Assembly: GCA_033761915.1 (NCBI GenBank)
Contig: JANRMC010000156.1
Span: forward strand, 1-64,000
Length of the DNA: 64,000 nucleotides
Direction: 5' to 3'
From: JACMLD01 sp033761915
GTDB lineage: Bacteria > Bacteroidota > Bacteroidia > Chitinophagales > Chitinophagaceae
Shown: in pieces, positions 51,157 through 58,790 of the stretch
Layout of the letters: every line of letters begins with the position of its first letter
How positions within the stretch are numbered: the stretch's first letter is position 1
Made by a program: the position numbers and the translations under genes
The notes under the pieces: model-generated
Seen by the model: only the letters and a program-made list of their open reading frames with translations
Told to the model about the DNA's origin: nothing
Databases searched by the model: none

Positions 51157-52170
51157 ATGAAACTGGTATCGTTTATTAAAGATGGCTATGAAAAATTAGG
51201 AGTGGTGTTTGATGGAAGCGTGTATGATATGGAATTGCTGCACCCCGATTTGCCCAATACCATGGGTTTGTTTTTAAATTTTTGGGAGGATTATATGCCG
51301 CTGGCACAAGCCGTGCATAACCGTTTAAAAGAAGGTAATATAAGTGAAGCAAAAGGACTGCCATTGAGCGAAACAGATTTGCTGGCACCCGTGCCACACC
51401 CTACATCGTGCAGAGATGGATATGCATTCAGGCAACATGTGGCTGCTGCACGCCGCAACCGTAAAGTGGATATGATTGCTGAGTTTGACCAATACCCCAT
51501 TTTTTATTTTACCAATCATCATAGTGTGCAAGGCCCCGGCCCGGTTGTATGCATGCCCGATCATTTTGAGAAACTGGACTTTGAACTGGAAGTGGCAATT
51601 GTTATTTGTAAACAGGGCCGCAACATTCGTGCAGCAGAGGCAGATGCATATATTGGAGGTTTAATGATTATGAATGATATGAGTGCACGCCGTTTGCAAA
51701 TGGAAGAGATGTTGTTAAACCTGGGCCCTGCTAAAGGAAAAGATTTTTCTACGGTAATTGGTCCGTGGTTGGTAACGCTGGATGAGCTGGCTGCTTTTGA
51801 AACGGCTGCAAAAGAAAATCATACCGGTAAAAACTGGAATTTAAATATGAAATGTTTTGTAAACGGTGTACAGGTAAGCAATGGCAATGTGGCCGATATG
51901 GACTGGACCTTTGCAGAAATTATTGAACGTTGTTCTTATGGCGTAACCCTTTACCCCGGAGATGTTATTGGCAGCGGCACTGTGGGCACCGGTTGCTTTT
52001 TAGAATTAAATGGTACCGGTAAATTAAACAACCCTGAGTATAAAGAACAGTGGCTGCAGGATGGTGATGTGGTGGAAATGGAAATTGATGGATTAGGCAA
52101 ACTAAGCAATACCATTGTAAAAGATGAGGACGACTTTTCAATACTGGCCCTTAAAAAAAATCTTTTGTAA
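51157..52170 (+). CDS. Fumarylacetoacetate-hydrolase family protein
   Basis: 337 residues (ATG 51157, MKLVSFIKDG) with an N-terminal SH3-like part and a C-terminal FAH domain. Metal-ligand region FELEVAIVICKQGRNI supplies the Glu ligands, NDMSARRLQ and GPAKGKDF are typical, and IERCSYGVTLYPGDVIGSGTVGTG closes the fold. The His for catalysis may lie in DGYAFRQHVAAARR. This group includes fumarylacetoacetase and related C-C hydrolases. A flavin reductase follows by 12 bases, so an aromatic or tyrosine catabolic role is possible. Confidence 0.87.
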   Translation: MKLVSFIKDGYEKLGVVFDGSVYDMELLHPDLPNTMGLFLNFWEDYMPLAQAVHNRLKEGNISEAKGLPLSETDLLAPVPHPTSCRDGYAFRQHVAAARRNRKVDMIAEFDQYPIFYFTNHHSVQGPGPVVCMPDHFEKLDFELEVAIVICKQGRNIRAAEADAYIGGLMIMNDMSARRLQMEEMLLNLGPAKGKDFSTVIGPWLVTLDELAAFETAAKENHTGKNWNLNMKCFVNGVQVSNGNVADMDWTFAEIIERCSYGVTLYPGDVIGSGTVGTGCFLELNGTGKLNNPEYKEQWLQDGDVVEMEIDGLGKLSNTIVKDEDDFSILALKKNLL

Positions 52171-52182
52171 TAAACTGGTTGT

Positions 52183-53067
52183 ATGATTTTGCAATTAAAC
52201 GAACTGAAGCCGGGTGTAAAACAAAATTGGTTGCAACATGCCATAGCTCCGCGACCCATAGCCCTAGCTTCTACTATAGATGCTGCGGGTACTATTAACC
52301 TGAGCCCTTTTAGTTTTTTTAATTTGTTTTCATCGCATCCGCCTGTGGTAGTATTTTCTCCGGCAAGACGGGTAAGGGATAATACCAGCAAGCATACTTT
52401 AGAAAATGTATTGAGTGTGCCGGAAGTGGTAATAAATATTTGTGATTACGATATGGTGCAGCAAATGAGTTTATCCAGCTGCGAATATCCAAAGGGGGTG
52501 AATGAATTTGAGAAAGCAGGCTTTACGCAGGAAGCAGCCACACAGGTGCGTCCGCCCATGGTTAAAGAAAGCAAGGTAAAGTTAGAGTGTAAAGTACTTG
52601 AAGTAAAACCACTGGGCGATAATGGCGGCGCCGGTAACCTGGTTATTTGCGAAGTATTGGTAATGCACGTGTGCGAAACCATATTGAAAGAAGATGGCAG
52701 TATGATAGACCCGCACAAACTGCAGCACATTGCAAGGTTGGGGGGCGATTGGTATTGCAAAGTAAACAGCACCAATTTATTTGCTGTAGAGAAACCCAAT
52801 ACTCAATTGGGCATTGGTGTAGATAGCCTGCCCGAGAGCATTCGTAACAGCACTATTTTAACCGGTAATAATTTAGGACAACTGGCCAATGTGCACGATA
52901 TGCCGGTGATAGACCCCGCGTTTACTGACGATCATTTAAAACAAATTGTACAATACTACAGCGTCAATCCACCCGAAATGGAAAAAGAACTGCATTTGTA
53001 TGCGCAACAATTATTACAGCAAAATAATATAAACGCAGCTTGGCAGGTGCTGCTGGCTGCTGGTTAA
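52183..53067 (+). CDS. Flavin reductase family protein
   Basis: 294 residues with an N-terminal FMN-binding split barrel (about 15-200). AIAPRPIALASTIDAAGTINLSPFSFFN is the flavin-binding start, PPVVVFSPARR and LSSCEYPKGVNEFEKAG follow, and a C-terminal extension of about 90 residues is helical. Such proteins supply reduced flavin or act as oxidoreductases. It starts 12 bases after the FAA-hydrolase gene and may serve a monooxygenase encoded elsewhere. Confidence 0.88.
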   Translation: MILQLNELKPGVKQNWLQHAIAPRPIALASTIDAAGTINLSPFSFFNLFSSHPPVVVFSPARRVRDNTSKHTLENVLSVPEVVINICDYDMVQQMSLSSCEYPKGVNEFEKAGFTQEAATQVRPPMVKESKVKLECKVLEVKPLGDNGGAGNLVICEVLVMHVCETILKEDGSMIDPHKLQHIARLGGDWYCKVNSTNLFAVEKPNTQLGIGVDSLPESIRNSTILTGNNLGQLANVHDMPVIDPAFTDDHLKQIVQYYSVNPPEMEKELHLYAQQLLQQNNINAAWQVLLAAG

Positions 53068-53070
53068 TTG

Positions 53071-53257
53071 GGTAACCAGCAATAGTTTTTCAATGCAGCA
53101 TCCTTGCGTCGCACACTTCAACAGCAGAAATGGAATGGGCAAAAGGCTTGAGATGTAGGCCCTATACCCTAGGCCCCATACCTTTTACTATAGCTGAAGT
53201 GTCCGCCTCATAAGGCGGAACGGCTGCTTATCCGGAGTTACAGCAGCCGGCTACCCA
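53071..53257 (+). repeat. Palindromic intergenic repeat with variant right arm (copy 15)
   Basis: Outer arms are GGTAACCAGCA and CAGCCGGCTACCC. The left arm is CTTGCGTCGCACACTT (53103-53118). The right arm starts GAAGTGT but then reads CCGCCTCATAAGGCGGAAC (53203-53221), the CCGCC hairpin module also in the copy at 16917. The core has GGCCCTATACCCTAGGCCCC. Confidence 0.85.
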
Positions 53258-53266
53258 ACCCTGCTT

Positions 53267-53300
53267 TTTGCTTTCTAAAACAGCCAATGGCTTATATTTG
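53267..53300 (+). promoter_or_regulatory. Promoter for pheS, almost touching the ATG
   Basis: TTTG (53267-53270), 22 bases, TATATTTG (53293-53300). The start codon at 53305 follows after 4 bases, so the mRNA is probably leaderless and the longer ORF start (53287) is excluded. Confidence 0.55.
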
Positions 53301-53304
53301 CGGC

Positions 53305-54333
53305 ATGGAACAGATTGTGCAACAGATTGACCAATACAAACAGGAAATTGAAGGCCTGCAGGTAACCGATGCCAAAGGTTTGGAAGATTACCGCATTAAA
53401 TTTTTAGGTACCAAAGGCATTGTAAAAGCGCTGATGGGCGAAATGAAAAATGTGCCCAACGAACAGAAAAAAGCGTTTGGCCAGGTGCTGAATGATTTTA
53501 AAATTTTTGCAGAAACAAAATATGAAAGCTGGAAGGAAACCGCTGTTAACGGCAGCAGTACCGTTGCGGCTATTGATGTGAGCCTGCCGGGAGACGAATT
53601 GCCACTGGGCAGCCGTCACCCTATCAGCCTGATGAAAAATCGGATTATTGAAATTTTCAGTCGCCTTGGTTTTAGTGTGGCCGATGGCCCCGAGATAGAA
53701 GACGACTTTCATAATTTTACAGCACTCAACCTGCCGCTGCATCACCCGGCGCGGGATATGCAGGATACCTTTTACATACAGCAAAACCCCGATTGGTTAT
53801 TGCGTACGCATACCAGCAATGTGCAGATACGTGAAATGGAAAAAGGGAAACTGCCCATACGCATGATTATGCCGGGCCGTGTTTACCGTAATGAAACGGT
53901 GAGTGCACGCAGCCACTGCTTCTTTCACCAGGTGGAGGGATTGTATATTGATGAAAACGTTTCTTTTGCCGACCTGAAGCAAACGCTTTATTTTTTTGTG
54001 CAGGAAATGTATGGCACCAATGTAAAAGTGCGGTTTCGCCCCAGCTATTTTCCGTTTACAGAACCCAGTGCAGAAATGGACATCAGTTGCCAGATTTGCC
54101 ATGGCGATGGTTGCCGTATTTGTAAGCATACCGGTTGGTTAGAAATTTTAGGCTGTGGCATGGTACACCCCAACGTATTGCAAAACTGCGGCATAGACCC
54201 TAACAAATACAGCGGCTTTGCATTTGGTATGGGTATAGAACGGCCGGCGCTTTTAAAATACGGTATTACCGATATAAGATTATTCAGCGAAAACGATGTG
54301 CGGTTTTTAAAACAGTTTACCGCAGCAATATAA
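53305..54333 (+). CDS. pheS: Phenylalanyl-tRNA synthetase alpha subunit
   Basis: 342-residue class II aminoacyl-tRNA synthetase subunit. An N-terminal coiled coil (about 1-80) is followed by the catalytic domain: HPISLMKNRIIEIFSRLGF (motif 1 region), DTFYIQQNPDWLLRTHTSNVQIR, GRVYRNETVSARSHCFFHQVEGL (motif 2), and FAFGMGIERPALLKYGI (motif 3). A CQICHGDGCRICKHTGW zinc-like insert, seen in some Bacteroidota PheS, precedes it. pheT is not adjacent. It has its own terminator. Confidence 0.95.
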   Translation: MEQIVQQIDQYKQEIEGLQVTDAKGLEDYRIKFLGTKGIVKALMGEMKNVPNEQKKAFGQVLNDFKIFAETKYESWKETAVNGSSTVAAIDVSLPGDELPLGSRHPISLMKNRIIEIFSRLGFSVADGPEIEDDFHNFTALNLPLHHPARDMQDTFYIQQNPDWLLRTHTSNVQIREMEKGKLPIRMIMPGRVYRNETVSARSHCFFHQVEGLYIDENVSFADLKQTLYFFVQEMYGTNVKVRFRPSYFPFTEPSAEMDISCQICHGDGCRICKHTGWLEILGCGMVHPNVLQNCGIDPNKYSGFAFGMGIERPALLKYGITDIRLFSENDVRFLKQFTAAI

Positions 54334-54338
54334 AAATT

Positions 54339-54373
54339 GAAAGCAGGCACTGGTTAAGTGCCTGCTTTTTTTA
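54339..54373 (+). terminator. Intrinsic terminator after pheS
   Basis: AAAGCAGGCAC and GTGCCTGCTTT pair over TGGTTAA, with a following T-run. It lies 6 bases after the pheS stop. Confidence 0.9.
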
Positions 54374-54411
54374 AATGCAGCCCCTACCTTTACAAATCAA
54401 TTGCATGCTTC

Positions 54412-55257
54412 ATGACTATTAACACCATTTGTATATGTGGCGCAGGTACTATGGGCCGTGGCATTGCCCAGGTGGCGGCGCAGGCAGGCTATCATACTAT
54501 TTTATTTGATGTACATAATGAGGTGTTGCAACTAGCGGCTGCACGCCTTGAAAAAGATTTACAGCAGCTGGTAGATAAAAATAAAATGACCCCCGCTGCA
54601 AAAGAAGAAACCTTACAGCACCTGTGTTTTACCACAGATAGTAATGATTGTATTGCAGATATTATTATTGAAGCCATTGTAGAAAAAGAAGCCGTTAAAG
54701 TTGGCCTGTTTAACCAGCTGGCAGAATTAAACCACAGCGAAACTATTTTTGCCACCAACACCTCTTCGTTATCAGTTACAGCCATAGCAGAAAAAGTAAT
54801 GCACCCGGAAAGAGTGGTAGGTATGCACTTTTTTAATCCGGCACCGGTAATGAAACTGGTGGAAGTGGTGGCCACAGCGCTTACCCTACCTGCCATAGTG
54901 CAACAAGTGGTGGCACTGGCTAAAGCAATGGGTAAAACACCGGTAGTATGTAAAGACGCACCCGGTTTTATTGTAAACCATGTGGCAAGGCCTTTTTATT
55001 TAGAAGCACTGCGGTTGGTGGAAGCCGGGCATGGCAACTACGCAACTATTGATGCTGTAATGGAAGCCAGCGGTTTTAAAATGGGCCCGTTTAAACTGAT
55101 GGATTTAATTGGTAACGATATTAACTATGCAGTAAGCTGCCTGGTGTACGATCAGTTGCAGCAACCATTGCGCTTAAAGCCATCTATCATACAAGAACAA
55201 AAGGTGCAGAGTAATGAGTTGGGTAAAAAAACAGGCAAGGGTTATTATCAATATTAA
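54412..55257 (+). CDS. 3-hydroxyacyl-CoA dehydrogenase (3-hydroxybutyryl-CoA type)
   Basis: 281 residues. NAD-binding loop GAGTMGRGIAQVAAQAGY is near the start, NTSSLSVTAIAEKVMHPERVVGMHFFNP carries the catalytic His, and the C-terminal domain has KDAPGFIVNHVARPFYLEALRLVEAG. The length and lack of a hydratase domain fit the PaaH/Hbd type, which acts in phenylacetate or butyrate metabolism. The ATG at 54412 is used, and a TACCTTTA box lies 20 bases upstream. The next gene starts 2 bases after its stop. Confidence 0.92.
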   Translation: MTINTICICGAGTMGRGIAQVAAQAGYHTILFDVHNEVLQLAAARLEKDLQQLVDKNKMTPAAKEETLQHLCFTTDSNDCIADIIIEAIVEKEAVKVGLFNQLAELNHSETIFATNTSSLSVTAIAEKVMHPERVVGMHFFNPAPVMKLVEVVATALTLPAIVQQVVALAKAMGKTPVVCKDAPGFIVNHVARPFYLEALRLVEAGHGNYATIDAVMEASGFKMGPFKLMDLIGNDINYAVSCLVYDQLQQPLRLKPSIIQEQKVQSNELGKKTGKGYYQY

Positions 55258-55259
55258 TT

Positions 55260-56273
55260 ATGCAGGCATTTAATAAAATATTAGTTACAGGCGGCACGGG
55301 TTTTATTGGTGCCTATATTATAAAGGCATTAATAGAAAAAGGCTATAAGGTTAAGGCCATACGGCGCAGTAATACCGTACCTTTTTTTATTGATGCTGCA
55401 TTATTACAACAGGTAGAATGGGTGAGTGGCGATGTGCTGGATATTGTAGCCCTTGAAAACGCCATGCAGGATTGTGATGCGGTAATACATTCGGCCGCCA
55501 TGGTTTCTTTTACCAAAGAAGAGCGGATGGCCATGTATAAAACCAATGTAGATGGTACAGCCAACGTAGTAAATACCTGCCTGCTGTTAAATATTAAAAA
55601 GCTGTTGTATGTAAGCTCTGTGGCAGCACTGGGCAGAACGGCAGCGGGAGATGAAGTAACCGAAGAAAAAAAATGGGAGCCCAGTAAAATTAATACACAC
55701 TATGCCATAAGTAAGCACATGGCAGAAATGGAGCTGTGGCGGGCGGTGGGAGAAGGATTGAATGCGGTGGTCATAAACCCCAGTACTGTTTTAGGTTTTG
55801 GCGATTGGAAACAGTCCAGCAGCGCTATTTTCAGAAATGTTTATAATGAGTTTCCGTGGTATACCAATGGCATTAATGGTTTTGTGGCCGTAGAAGATGT
55901 AGCCAATGCTGCGGTATTGTTATTAGAAAGCAATATCAGCAACCAGCGGTTTATTGTTAATGGCGATAACTGGTCGTTTAAACAGTTGTTTACTACCATT
56001 GCAGATGGGCTGCAAAAAAAGCATCCTTCTAAAGAAGCCACGCCTTTTTTAGGAGAAATAGCCTGGCGTATAGAAAAAATAAAAGCATTATTTACGGGTA
56101 ACAAACCCCTGCTTACTAAAGAAAGTGCCCGTGTGGCGCATAGTAAAACCTATTTCAGTAATCAAAAAATTTTAGCGGCATTGCCCGGCTTTAGGTTTAC
56201 CCCGCTTCAAACAGCCATTGTAGCAGCCTGTAAAAAATATGTTAATCATTACGGCGCAGGCAATAAGAATTAA
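55260..56273 (+). CDS. NAD-dependent epimerase/dehydratase (extended SDR)
   Basis: 337 residues. Rossmann start ILVTGGTGFIGAYIIKALIEKGYKVKAIRR, Asp in SGDVLDI, catalytic YxxxK as HYAISKHMAE, Ser in YVSSVAALGR. The family spans dihydroflavonol-reductase-like and sugar-nucleotide enzymes, and this one is nearest the former by pattern. It follows the hydroxyacyl-CoA dehydrogenase gene by 2 bases and is probably in the same transcript. Confidence 0.88.
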   Translation: MQAFNKILVTGGTGFIGAYIIKALIEKGYKVKAIRRSNTVPFFIDAALLQQVEWVSGDVLDIVALENAMQDCDAVIHSAAMVSFTKEERMAMYKTNVDGTANVVNTCLLLNIKKLLYVSSVAALGRTAAGDEVTEEKKWEPSKINTHYAISKHMAEMELWRAVGEGLNAVVINPSTVLGFGDWKQSSSAIFRNVYNEFPWYTNGINGFVAVEDVANAAVLLLESNISNQRFIVNGDNWSFKQLFTTIADGLQKKHPSKEATPFLGEIAWRIEKIKALFTGNKPLLTKESARVAHSKTYFSNQKILAALPGFRFTPLQTAIVAACKKYVNHYGAGNKN

Positions 56274-56317
56274 CAGCAAAATTGGTTTAGTAATTGCATG
56301 TGTATTTGTACTTTTCA

Positions 56318-56376
56318 GTAACAGGTAGCCAGCTGCAGAGGTACTATCAGGCATCGTTGCGTCGCACTCTTCAACA
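56318..56376 (+). repeat. Palindromic intergenic repeat, left half (copy 16)
   Basis: Outer GTAACAGGTAGCC and arm GTTGCGTCGCACTCTTC (56356-56372). The right half is absent. The 26-bp direct repeat begins 25 bases further on. Confidence 0.65.
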
Positions 56377-56400
56377 TTAGTACGCTATTGAATACGGTGG

Positions 56401-56523
56401 CCCCAAACAATAAAAGACAACACATGCAAAGAGGAATAAAAATTATTGAGCAATTTTATAAACAGTCTAAAATGATTTTTATTCCGACTCCATGTGACCC
56501 CAAACAATAAAAGACAACACATG
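56401..56523 (+). repeat. 26-bp perfect direct repeat with a hairpin between the copies
   Basis: CCCCAAACAATAAAAGACAA followed by CACATG occurs at 56401-56426 and again at 56498-56523. The second copy ends on the start codon of the next gene. The 71-base spacer contains the inverted repeat GGAATAAAAAT (56433-56443) / ATTTTTATTCC (56475-56485). The first ATG (56424) opens a 28-codon ORF that runs through the spacer and ends at a TAA in the second copy. Confidence 0.85.
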
Positions 56524-57606
56524 AAACCAATTGTTTTTTTCTTTCTGTTTCTTTTTACAATTTCAACACATGCACAAACTGTGGTGTACGAGCAGTTTAC
56601 TGTTACCGGCACCATAACAGATGCCGCTACCCAACAGCCCATGGCAGGTGCTTCGGTGTTTTGCCAAAACACCACATTGGGTGCCATTACCAATGCAGAA
56701 GGTAAGTTTGTTTTAAAAGTGCCGGCAGGGGGGTACGATTTAATTATTTCTTACACCAGTTATGAAACGCAGGAGATGCGTATTAATACAGCTTCTTTAG
56801 CACCCATTGCAGTGGCTTTGAAGTTAAAAGATAAAAGCCTGGCAGAAGTAGCCGTGGTAGGCAGCAGTGAGGTGGCTGATGGTTTGGTAAAATATGGCCA
56901 GTTTTTTAAAGATAATTTTATAGGCACCACCAGCAATGCCAAACAATGCACCATACAAAACCCCGAGGCTTTGCAGTTTTATTTCAGCAAAAAAAGAAAC
57001 CGCTTGCGGGTAAAAGCCAAAGAAGATTTAATTATTGTAAACAATGCATTGGGGTATAAAATTAAGTTTCAGTTAGACTCTTTCTCGTACGATTACAATA
57101 CCAATATTAGTGCATACACCGGCTTTCCTTTTTTTGAGCAACTGGAAGGCGATGCCACACAAAAAGAAAACTGGAAACAAAACCGGGAAGAAGCTTATGC
57201 CGGCAGCCGCCTGCATTTTTTAAGAAGCTGGTACGATAGTACGCTGGAGCAGGAAGGGTATGTTTTAGAGTATGTAGACCCTAATTCAAAAACATTAAAA
57301 ACCACACCCGTTAAAAACCCTTATGATAGTAGCATGTATGCGGTGATAGAAAACAATGATGTGGAAATAACCTATGGTGGCCGCCTGCGTATTATTTACA
57401 AAGAAGAACTGCCCGATGCTAATTATTTAAGTGTAAACAAACTGCCGGCCTACTTAAAATCTCAAATAACGATTATTGATGTGAACGATGGTTTTGTAAT
57501 ACAGCAAAACGGTTATTTCTACGACCAGAATGATGTAACCAATACCGGCTACTGGAGCTGGGAGAAATTGGGCGATGCATTGCCGTATGATTATAACCCG
57601 GAGTAA
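56521..57606 (+). CDS. Secreted protein with carboxypeptidase-regulatory-like domain
   Basis: 361 residues: signal peptide (about 1-18, STHAQ), carboxypeptidase-regulatory-like domain (about 27-110: TVTGTITDAATQQPMAGASVFCQN, ITNAEGKFVL), then a longer globular part (about 120-361) with FYFSKKRNRLRVKAKEDLIIVNNALGYKIKF. This combination recurs in Bacteroidota secreted proteins of unknown role. The real start is the ATG at 56521, in the second copy of the direct repeat. No gene of the SusC/D type is nearby. Confidence 0.8.
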   Translation: MKPIVFFFLFLFTISTHAQTVVYEQFTVTGTITDAATQQPMAGASVFCQNTTLGAITNAEGKFVLKVPAGGYDLIISYTSYETQEMRINTASLAPIAVALKLKDKSLAEVAVVGSSEVADGLVKYGQFFKDNFIGTTSNAKQCTIQNPEALQFYFSKKRNRLRVKAKEDLIIVNNALGYKIKFQLDSFSYDYNTNISAYTGFPFFEQLEGDATQKENWKQNREEAYAGSRLHFLRSWYDSTLEQEGYVLEYVDPNSKTLKTTPVKNPYDSSMYAVIENNDVEITYGGRLRIIYKEELPDANYLSVNKLPAYLKSQITIIDVNDGFVIQQNGYFYDQNDVTNTGYWSWEKLGDALPYDYNPE

Positions 57607-57610
57607 ATAA

Positions 57611-57684
57611 TTACCGTTGCCCAAAGCCTTACTGCTAACAGGTGCGACGCAAGGATGCCGCCATGAAAAACAACTGCCGGTAAC
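57611..57684 (+). repeat. Palindromic intergenic repeat, shortened (copy 17)
   Basis: Outer TTACCG and CTGCCGGTAAC (57674-57684) remain, and the right arm GGTGCGACGCAA (57641-57652) is clear. The left arm and core are lost. It lies between convergent genes. Confidence 0.65.
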
Positions 57685-57690
57685 AAAATA

Positions 57691-58638
57691 CTATTTCAGG
57701 TTTTTAACCTTTTCCCAAATTTCTGGTATGCGTTTAATCCACACCAGCTCGCGGCGTTTATAAGAAGCATCTTCTGTAGGAGAGCCAAAATAAATTTTAC
57801 CACCTTCTAAAGAACCGGGCACACCGCTTTGTGCCAGCACCACCGCATTATCTCCAATAGTTAATGTTTTACTTACACCCACCTGCCCCCACAGTACCAC
57901 ACCATTACCAATTTCAACCGCACCGGCAATACCCACCTGCGCAGCAATTAAACAATTTTTGCCCAGCACCGTATCGTGCCCAATATGAATCATATTATCC
58001 ATTTTAGTGCCGCGACCAATAACAGTATCGTGGCTTACGCCGCGGTCAATAGTGCAACCGGCACCAATTTCCACATCATCTTCAATAAGCACCCGTCCGC
58101 AGCTGTTCATTTTTTTATACCAAACCTCGCGGTTCTTCTTGGTATTATAGTAAAAGGCATCGCTGCCAATAACTGTACCGGCTTGTATTATTACGTTGTT
58201 GCCAATAATGCAATGGTCCAGTATGGTAACGTTGGGCTGTACAATACAGTTAGTGCCAATTTGCACATGGTGCCCAATAAACGCATTAGGGGCAATATAA
58301 GTGCCACTGCCAATAACAGCACTGCTGCTGATGTTTTGCGTGGCTTTTTCAAAAGGCCTGAAATGCGCGGTAATTTTTTGATAGGCTTCAAAGGGTTCAG
58401 CCACCACCAGCAGGGCCTTTCCTTCGGGCACCTCCACTGCTTTATTTATAATTATAAAGCTGGCGGCAGAGTGTATGCATTTATCGTAATACTTAGGGTG
58501 GTCAACAAACACCAGGTCGCCTGTTTCCACTTTATGAATTTCGTTAATGCCGGTAGCCATGCCATTGGTATTACCCACTAATTCTGCATTTAAAAATGTT
58601 GCCAGCCATTGCATGCTTACCGGGGAGGGAAAACGCAT
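57691..58638 (-). CDS. lpxD: UDP-3-O-acylglucosamine N-acyltransferase (LpxD)-like
   Basis: 315 residues (ATG 58638). An N-terminal LpxD-type domain (about 1-95) is followed by a left-handed beta-helix of hexapeptide repeats (about 98-260: IAPNAFIGHHVQIGTNCIV, VIIQAGTVIGSDAF, IGRGTKMDNMIHIGHDTVLGKNC) and a C-terminal helix. The catalytic-type His lies in HIGHDTVLG. LpxD adds the N-linked acyl chain in lipid A synthesis. Bacteroidota often carry extra LpxD-like copies, so this may be a paralogue. A promoter box lies close to the start. Confidence 0.85.
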   Translation of the reverse strand: MRFPSPVSMQWLATFLNAELVGNTNGMATGINEIHKVETGDLVFVDHPKYYDKCIHSAASFIIINKAVEVPEGKALLVVAEPFEAYQKITAHFRPFEKATQNISSSAVIGSGTYIAPNAFIGHHVQIGTNCIVQPNVTILDHCIIGNNVIIQAGTVIGSDAFYYNTKKNREVWYKKMNSCGRVLIEDDVEIGAGCTIDRGVSHDTVIGRGTKMDNMIHIGHDTVLGKNCLIAAQVGIAGAVEIGNGVVLWGQVGVSKTLTIGDNAVVLAQSGVPGSLEGGKIYFGSPTEDASYKRRELVWIKRIPEIWEKVKNLK

Positions 58639-58652
58639 AGTAAAAGTTTTTG

Positions 58653-58660
58653 CAAAAGTA
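58653..58660 (-). promoter_or_regulatory. -7 promoter element for lpxD
   Basis: On the minus strand TACTTTTG fits TAnnTTTG, 14 bases before the ATG at 58638. It decides against the ORF start at 58746. Confidence 0.5.
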
Positions 58661-58691
58661 GCTAGCTGCTGGTTGAAAACATAAGATTTTT

Positions 58692-58761
58692 TGGTAACCA
58701 GCGGTAGTGCTGCTATTTGGCACCGTTGCGTCGCACTCTTATACATAAGTATGTAACGCAG
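58692..58761 (+). repeat. Palindromic intergenic repeat, compact (copy 18)
   Basis: Outer GGTAACCAGCGG, then the left arm GTTGCGTCGCACTCTTATAC (58725-58744) pairs imperfectly with GTATGTAACGCAGC (58750-58763). The core is reduced to a few bases. It lies in the divergent gap of lpxD and rlmD. Confidence 0.65.
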
Positions 58762-58778
58762 CCTTGGCCCTCATTGCT

Positions 58779-58786
58779 TATTTTTG
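58779..58786 (+). promoter_or_regulatory. -7 promoter element for rlmD, almost touching the ATG
   Basis: TATTTTTG fits the consensus and ends 4 bases before the ATG at 58791. The transcript is probably leaderless. Confidence 0.5.
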
Positions 58787-58790
58787 CGCC

